Assembly (NCBI GenBank): GCA_945788595.1 | Contig: CALZMS010000002.1 | Span: 1 to 18,095 of the forward strand | Direction of reading: 5' to 3' | DNA: 18,095 nt | Source: an uncultured Lachnospiraceae bacterium | Lineage (GTDB): Bacteria > Bacillota > Clostridia > Lachnospirales > Lachnospiraceae | Part shown: piece after piece, positions 15,601 to 18,095 of the stretch | Position numbering within the stretch: the first letter of the stretch is position 1 | Layout of the letters: each line of letters begins with the position of its first letter | Program-made: the position numbers and the translations under genes | Notes under the pieces: generated by a model | Seen by the model: only the letters and a program-made list of their open reading frames with translations | What the model was told of the DNA's origin: nothing | Database searches by the model: none

Positions 15601-16296
15601 TTTTTTTGTTACATTCACCGTAATGTTTTCATCTCCGGCCCCGGTGTATGGTTCCTGATAAGAACCATAAGAAACCGACGGACGGGAACCTGACCAGGTC
15701 AAAAGATGCTGATGGGCTGCGCTCTTTTTTTCACGGGCACATTTTGTGATGGTATAGTATGTAATTTTTCCATAGGGATCTGTCTTTTGGATCTCCTCAT
15801 ATACCCGAGCCGCCTCCGCAGCGGAAACAGACACGTTCTTCCCTGCCTGTATCATTGCGGTCTTTTTGTTTACACCTTTGCCGCAGGCCCAGACATATGC
15901 CTGGCAGAGCAAAAACAGGTTCGTACCGCCTTTCTGTTCTTTTTCTCCAAAATAATAAGTCAATACTTTAGCCAGGGACTGGTTGCTATAAGACGCCGCC
16001 TCATGCGTCTTTCCACTGGCATAATCGCCTTTATTCATGGTTTTTCCGGAATTCAGACAAAATGTCTTTTTCCCATCCACTCGGATGCACCATAGGCCTT
16101 CCGATGCCTTCCTTTCCACGACAGGAACCTCACACTCGGTCAGAATGCGGCTCATACTGACATTTCCCGAAGAAGCCCTGACTTCCTTTACTGCCGCCTG
16201 ATCCACAAAAGATATTCCTGTATTTCCCGTAATCACGGACAAAACAAAAATCACGGCTAACACAAAGGCGATCAGCCGTTTACGTATGTCTTTCAT
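9670..16296 (-). CDS. Giant thioester-domain, CnaB-repeat, LPKTG-anchored surface adhesin
   Basis: A 2208-residue cell-wall protein. In order it shows a signal peptide (hydrophobic core about 8-25) and a thioester domain (about 50-205) with Cys80 in TFCLNSG and Gln132 in LCQAYVW, the pair expected to form the reactive bond. Then come a CnaB-type domain (225-375) with a Lys/Gln/Ala-rich insertion, seven more SpaA/CnaB domains (376-1160), a BspA-like DUF285 block (about 1178-1345) with FGRMFYRCTGLASLDLS-type repeats, an Ig-like segment (1346-1436) and a SpaA domain (1440-1575). Three Cna_B domains follow (1580-1910; IRPDSVTV occurs twice), then an FctA/pilin-like domain (1913-2048), a last SpaA domain (2049-2160), LPKTGG (2165-2170), a membrane helix and a basic tail. 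This is a sortase substrate, probably a host-attaching fimbrial tip or stalk adhesin. The ATG has GGAGG five bases upstream and is 19 bases after the InlB-repeat gene. It has about 33 cysteines, which is high for this class. The ligand cannot be told from sequence. Confidence 0.93.
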   Translation of the reverse strand: MKDIRKRLIAFVLAVIFVLSVITGNTGISFVDQAAVKEVRASSGNVSMSRILTECEVPVVERKASEGLWCIRVDGKKTFCLNSGKTMNKGDYASGKTHEAASYSNQSLAKVLTYYFGEKEQKGGTNLFLLCQAYVWACGKGVNKKTAMIQAGKNVSVSAAEAARVYEEIQKTDPYGKITYYTITKCAREKKSAAHQHLLTWSGSRPSVSYGSYQEPYTGAGDENITVNVTKKDAKTGTGLADAVFDLYRDGQKVASVTTGKDGCASYVYKASYTVTVPAETEYIWVKNWNSLSAVQQQEEIDKGYYASEAQAIAACKQDQQAKAQALLEMKKKETHSWKAVEVSAPPNYSISGSGEQTKAEEGSAEEMSFLFMDQPVRMSLELCKKSEEEGGVECSLKGAVYGLYAAENICETDNQTVIYAKDTLVAVMTTDENGTALAEGLFPAKYYLLEQTPPVGYEKDDTKHSVDLSYTDNASLQRKITVTDRPVKNKVCIKKTFDGEAFPADPQTGEILPITDAFCLIDAKGNTVSSFAIGEDGYGESQLLPYGTYILRQTQETQGYDRVPDRTVKIEDSVQKIQLLLDDPLKEARIYLTKYRTAADAETNTFCKEAEEGAEFALYGPDEQLITTARADEEGVVYFGEINELGRYRIHQISGTSGYQLMEDKIVDITEKTSYFVTGEDSFCGDKIRIRKYISRNAGEDKEPEALAEFVILDAAKIEKTKNELASMDNMEERKDFLLSLYQKNSQAVIAELCTDSRGQAAVLLTDWQCAEHPEGFIVLQIWGEEGYELCPPVYSKDIEPVVEEGIQVYEIEAVDLWNDWASISLKKYMTTGEDIRVPETSAEFAVIDENEQTVEVKETGEDGSVTFEGLAFGTYRIEQRSGDAAHIQMEPVYVTLSEKDRHKTIPVAEDGVIDREKEVEFTLIKKSEETGVFLDGAQYQLYRVEKDGENEKRTLVTTLCTGAYEEGEEGASGKACISLSYGTYVLKELYPPEGYLLNEKEYRFVLDKNSVSYDENGNGTYMLEVTDRPVMGKISLEKTGNVLTGYVEESQSFVCGTGPAAGAVYGLYAQEDICRDDGRVVYAADTLIDQKTSDTSGQIFFTRTDEKGELTDRFYLGSYYIKEISAPEGYVLDPEKYPVRLTWDNRARQLNVIKKAEPSQEVEPGLGNNSPDPEVGKYVLKTGEEMNQLFRDGKVTSVSFTWEKAPEGAALTNVSSDESDGIVFWTEGTQGYVSTQLAGQVIYLNTQSQDMFANCIELENIFFDNTDTSRAVDFGRMFYRCTGLASLDLSCFNMKNAENVSRMFAYCSSLTTIYVNDQILEKEELYEEDVPSRIEACPQNEMIVGHAFCAEDFIFTMFYENGKEEEIYPDQTEIEFSPQTAGKAGEMTVQISFADTGRYAEFGTIDAVVQVADPDTISVERVYTEPEVTVSLEDEQQSITIQIIKADAKDTRHEMLEGAEFTLYAGCDIVNEKGEILFWKDEIVATQISGDSEFSYVEFSHLPSQLYKKDKTEPWMYYVRETKAPEGYDLNDKVVYISGKTEDSAKAEFIYGYSEEKLQNAESSFVGMDELLYEDERMPYITLKKQWYGDNAADRPDSIRVSVILADGTEKQYVLKALENWQLVTDIEPGMLADDDREQFLSSFKESVPKGYKEYGSFWNAGTNTYIFRNVSETEAEVSVEKIWEDKNNSDGIRPDSVTVGLYGNEQLIKTVVLPTESGEWRYTETGLPVAEDTGMVIDYTWKEELSGTEENASEAYLSLTEKDKENPSETKITNFHEVKSVDLSVQKCWEDEEDRQNIRPDSVTVQLLADGIAVKFKKTEQGLVYDEMQDPSSADTILLTAENDWRETVAELPVRKGDQEIDYTWKELKQDEQWITGESLWGYEDSYETDPSDENRTILTNTHTFFTGACVKVNKKIRKENLSFAVDLPTFVFTLKGEDIYGNPQEFVQKVTFTPEDVSGMPDEETVTKSVIFTDIPMGSYTLTETGMEGIYVQESLESLTEGSRSEENMFKITVGPTLEESKKMTGDEDTVSWDQEVTFENKAVRGSVLITKLEEDEKTILPGVTFTLKNEDASVVLTAVTDEQGQILFEDLQPGEYTLTETGTKDGNTLLAKPVKINIPLCLEDIPKEGKTVPEDAVKYGENWYLYHLKYTITNHAALTLPKTGGFENWTDFLPIAAAVVMILAGMCIWYKKADPKGKRKPQP
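9790..9804 (-). other. LPKTG sortase sorting motif of the giant adhesin
   Basis: Encodes residues 2165-2169 (LPKTG, followed by another Gly). After it come about 17 mostly hydrophobic residues (FLPIAAAVVMILAGMCIW) and a basic tail (KGKRK), the standard cell-wall sorting signal. Confidence 0.95.
12262..12765 (-). other. BspA-like (DUF285) leucine-rich block inside the adhesin
   Basis: Residues about 1178-1345. The repeats NTQSQDMFANCIELENIFF, FGRMFYRCTGLASLDLS and VSRMFAYCSSLTTIYVN follow the DUF285 pattern of M-F-x-x-C-x-x-L-x-x-L-D-L. The segment is flanked by CnaB-type domains on both sides. Confidence 0.85.
13537..14820 (-). other. Four consecutive CnaB-type domains with Gln in the E-box position
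   Basis: Residues about 493-920. The E-box tyrosine motif reads YILRQTQETQGY (550-561), YRIHQISGTSGY (649-660), FIVLQIWGEEGY (778-789) and YRIEQRSGDAAH (877-888). In each, Gln occupies the place of the Glu seen in YVLKELYPPEGY (986-997) and YYIKEISAPEGY (1121-1132). Confidence 0.75.
15667..16149 (-). other. Thioester domain of the adhesin
   Basis: Residues about 50-210 directly after the signal peptide. F-C80-L-N and C-Q132-A-Y-V-W fit the two thioester-domain motifs, in which the Cys side chain bonds to the Gln. The family forms covalent bonds to host proteins in characterised streptococcal examples. Confidence 0.75.
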
Positions 16297-16315
16297 ACTC
16301 TCCTCCCTCCTTTCC

Positions 16316-17548
16316 TTATCTGTGGGTCATATAGCCCGGCTTATCCGCGCTGTCTGCGCGGGCATAAGAAGAATCCGAAAATGCATCGTTGTAGGTCGTG
16401 CCTGCGCCGCCCTTCAGCTTGCCATTTCCCCAAAACATTTTTTCATCCGTCACCACATTATCCAGTTGCCAGCTGGCATCTGCCTTTTTCCACACCGCAT
16501 ATAGAGTGGCCGTTTTTTCAGGCTCCGCCAAATCCTTCACTGTTTCACCATCGCTGTACTGTGCCGCTTTTGTCCTCTTGTCTTTGCTCCATCCCTGAAA
16601 TACATAACCGGAACGTGAAAATGTGTTTTCTGACAAACTGGCCATTACGCCCGGTGTCATGGTCTGGCTGTTCATCTGTCCAGTACCGCCATTGGCATCA
16701 AAAACGACCGCATACGTATTTTCACCCCATACCGCATAATACGTTACATCTTTCTCTGCCGTCAGCTGTGCTTTATCTTTCAGCACTATTGAGGCACCGC
16801 CTTCTGTGTCTGACCAGCCTTTAAAGACATAGCCTGCGTGCACAAAGCTGTTAGTCAACGTAAAACTATCTCCCCGCAGTGCTGTAATTTCAGAGGAATC
16901 TTCTCCCTTTTCTGTCGTTCCCCCGCTGCCGTGTAATGTTGCCGTAAAAGTCGGTCGTTTCAGATAGATCGTCGTGGTCGTCACCGTAGAACCACTGTCC
17001 AGACCTGCATTCATATAGTGGACCTGCATATTGATGGAATGGGCCTGATCTGTCACCTCATACCCCGAAGGCAGCGTGGATGTCCCGTTATTTGCCAGTG
17101 TATACTTATTGAAATTTACTCTGTACTGTTTATCATGTCCAGACAGGCCATAGCCAAATACGTTATAATACGCCTTCTGTGTGTACGTGACGGGAATATT
17201 AATAATCGTCCTTGCAGAAGAAGTGCTGCTTTCCAACTGTGTTGTCACCGCGGAAGCCTCCAGCTTCACCTCATTTGCGTTCACCGAAGAATCATCTATA
17301 CTCACGTATACTTTTTTTTCATCACTCCATCCCTCTGCCGTTACCAGATTAAACTTAATTTTTGATGTTGTGATTCCATTTTCCTGAATATACAGCCAGA
17401 TACTTCCATTTAATGAAGAAGCTGCATAAGATCTGTATATTCCGGTACAGACCAGCACAGCTGTCAGCAAAAACATGGTAAGCAATCCGGTCCGTATGAT
17501 TTTTTTGTACCGCCACTTTTCTTTTTTATCCGTCATCCCTTTATTCAC
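16316..17548 (-). CDS. Secreted protein with two InlB B-repeats (Flg_new type), no LPXTG
   Basis: A 410-residue secreted or membrane-tethered protein. The positively charged start is followed by a membrane segment (about 19-37) and a likely signal cleavage after SYAAS (40-44). Residues about 50-195 form a domain I do not recognise. Two InlB B-repeats (Listeria-Bacteroides repeat, PF09479 type) follow: one ends in GYVFKGWSDTEGG...YYAVW (239-274), the second is VVFDANGGTG...GYVFQGWSKD...LYAVW (281-353). The tail (354-410) ends GYMTHR and has no LPXTG or C-terminal membrane helix. The start is GTG at 17548, ten bases after AGGAGG; an ATG four codons later has poorer spacing. The gene overlaps the sortase stop by eight bases and precedes the adhesin by 19, so it is in one operon. 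It may be a soluble or co-assembled partner of the adhesin. Confidence 0.82.
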   Translation of the reverse strand: MNKGMTDKKEKWRYKKIIRTGLLTMFLLTAVLVCTGIYRSYAASSLNGSIWLYIQENGITTSKIKFNLVTAEGWSDEKKVYVSIDDSSVNANEVKLEASAVTTQLESSTSSARTIINIPVTYTQKAYYNVFGYGLSGHDKQYRVNFNKYTLANNGTSTLPSGYEVTDQAHSINMQVHYMNAGLDSGSTVTTTTIYLKRPTFTATLHGSGGTTEKGEDSSEITALRGDSFTLTNSFVHAGYVFKGWSDTEGGASIVLKDKAQLTAEKDVTYYAVWGENTYAVVFDANGGTGQMNSQTMTPGVMASLSENTFSRSGYVFQGWSKDKRTKAAQYSDGETVKDLAEPEKTATLYAVWKKADASWQLDNVVTDEKMFWGNGKLKGGAGTTYNDAFSDSSYARADSADKPGYMTHR

Positions 17549-18095
17549 GGTGTTTTTCCCTCCTGTTTCTTATCCTCTGCAAAACCAGCATTCCTGACAT
17601 CACCAAAAGCACTGCCGAAAATACCTTTCTTAACAGTCCCTCTCTGTGTATATCCTTTTCCGACGACAAAAACACCGGCTCATTTTCTTTGTTATCATTT
17701 TCGGTTTCCTCTTTTCTGATATTCTCTGTCTCCTTCTCATCCTCGCGGACACAATATACGATATACCGGTACTTTCCGCCTGAACGATACGGATGACAGG
17801 TAAGAAGTGTCACCATATCCCGTCCGTACTGTATCTTTACCCGGTCACTGTCACAGGGTTCAATAATCGCTGTAGTCTCTGCCGCGTACCGAAGAGTCTC
17901 CCATCGGGTATGGACCAGCACCTCATCCCCCGGCATCATTTTTTCAATATCCCGAAAATAAGCAGCTCCCCGATACCCCCGATGCGCAGCGATCACACAA
18001 TTGGAATTCTCTCCGCCTACAGGCAAAGAGGTCTGTGCCAGAACCACGGCCCCCCGGGCCATATTCTGCTGCGAGGCGCCAAAATATAAGGGCAG
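17541..18095 (-). CDS. Class C-like (pilus-type) sortase, partial (N-terminus beyond right edge)
   Basis: The frame is open to the right edge, giving 184 visible residues. Numbered from the first visible codon, the catalytic residues are His38 in AAHRGYRG, Cys100 in TLLTCHPY and Arg110 in GGKYRYIV. SLPVGGENS before the His and YFRDIEKMMPGDEV after it are typical of class C sortases. The C-terminus has an acidic and basic linker, then a membrane helix (SAVLLVMSGMLVL) and a basic tail, also usual for the pilus-building class. The N-terminal membrane helix and any lid are outside the window. The internal Met at 18062 is not the start, because conserved LPLYFGAS lies upstream. It is expected to anchor or polymerise the adhesin encoded two genes downstream. 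The operon promoter is not in the window. Confidence 0.92.
   Translation of the reverse strand: MPLYFGASQQNMARGAVVLAQTSLPVGGENSNCVIAAHRGYRGAAYFRDIEKMMPGDEVLVHTRWETLRYAAETTAIIEPCDSDRVKIQYGRDMVTLLTCHPYRSGGKYRYIVYCVREDEKETENIRKEETENDNKENEPVFLSSEKDIHREGLLRKVFSAVLLVMSGMLVLQRIRNRREKHRE

Noticed and set aside
9670-16296. Intramolecular ester-bond domains (Thr-Gln) as an explanation for the Gln residues
   Set aside because: The Gln lies in the E-box strand rather than the terminal strand, and I saw no HxDxxDxxQT-type motif.

Overview
The window looks like a chromosomal segment of a Gram-positive anaerobe of the class Clostridia, most likely a Lachnospiraceae-type gut bacterium. The support is the AddAB-type (not RecBCD) recombination nuclease, strong AGGAGG ribosome binding sites, moderate G+C content, a sortase with an LPKTG-anchored adhesin, a DUF1858 CxxC mini-protein, and clostridial gene neighbourhoods. 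No rRNA, tRNA, CRISPR array, transposase or phage gene was seen.

Layout. (1) 1-2506, minus: the N-terminal three quarters of AddB, running off the left edge. (2) 2642-3088, plus: a small membrane-anchored FMN_bind-like protein. (3) 3155-6737, minus: a three-gene operon of a SAM methyltransferase, hslO (Hsp33) and nadE. It runs from a good sigma-A-type promoter at 6774-6802 to an intrinsic terminator at 3093-3145. (4) 6960-8688, plus: a two-domain PPK2-type polyphosphate:AMP phosphotransferase and a DUF1858 redox mini-protein, with their own promoter and terminator. (5) 8723-8857: a 135-base element with perfect 38-base inverted arms around a structured 59-base core, lying between the terminator of one unit and the promoter of the next. 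(6) 8967-9641, plus: a DUF1275 (YoaK-like) membrane protein. (7) 9670-18095, minus: a sortase and surface-protein locus entering from the right edge. It holds a class C-like sortase (partial), a secreted InlB-repeat protein without an LPXTG signal, and a 2208-residue cell-wall-anchored adhesin.

The most distinctive content is the surface locus. The giant protein begins with a thioester domain (Cys80 and Gln132), continues with about ten SpaA/CnaB-type domains interrupted by a BspA-like (DUF285) leucine-rich block and followed by three Cna_B domains, and ends with LPKTGG, a membrane helix and a basic tail. Four consecutive CnaB-type domains carry Gln at the position of the Glu that catalyses the intramolecular isopeptide bond, while the domains on either side keep Glu. 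The stalk may therefore mix covalently locked and unlocked modules.

The housekeeping part has a plausible theme of stress and nucleotide recycling. Hsp33 is a redox-activated chaperone, polyphosphate is also a stress chaperone, NAD synthetase releases AMP, and the polyphosphate:AMP phosphotransferase turns AMP into ADP. The two operons share one 222-base divergent promoter region. This functional link is inferred from gene order only.
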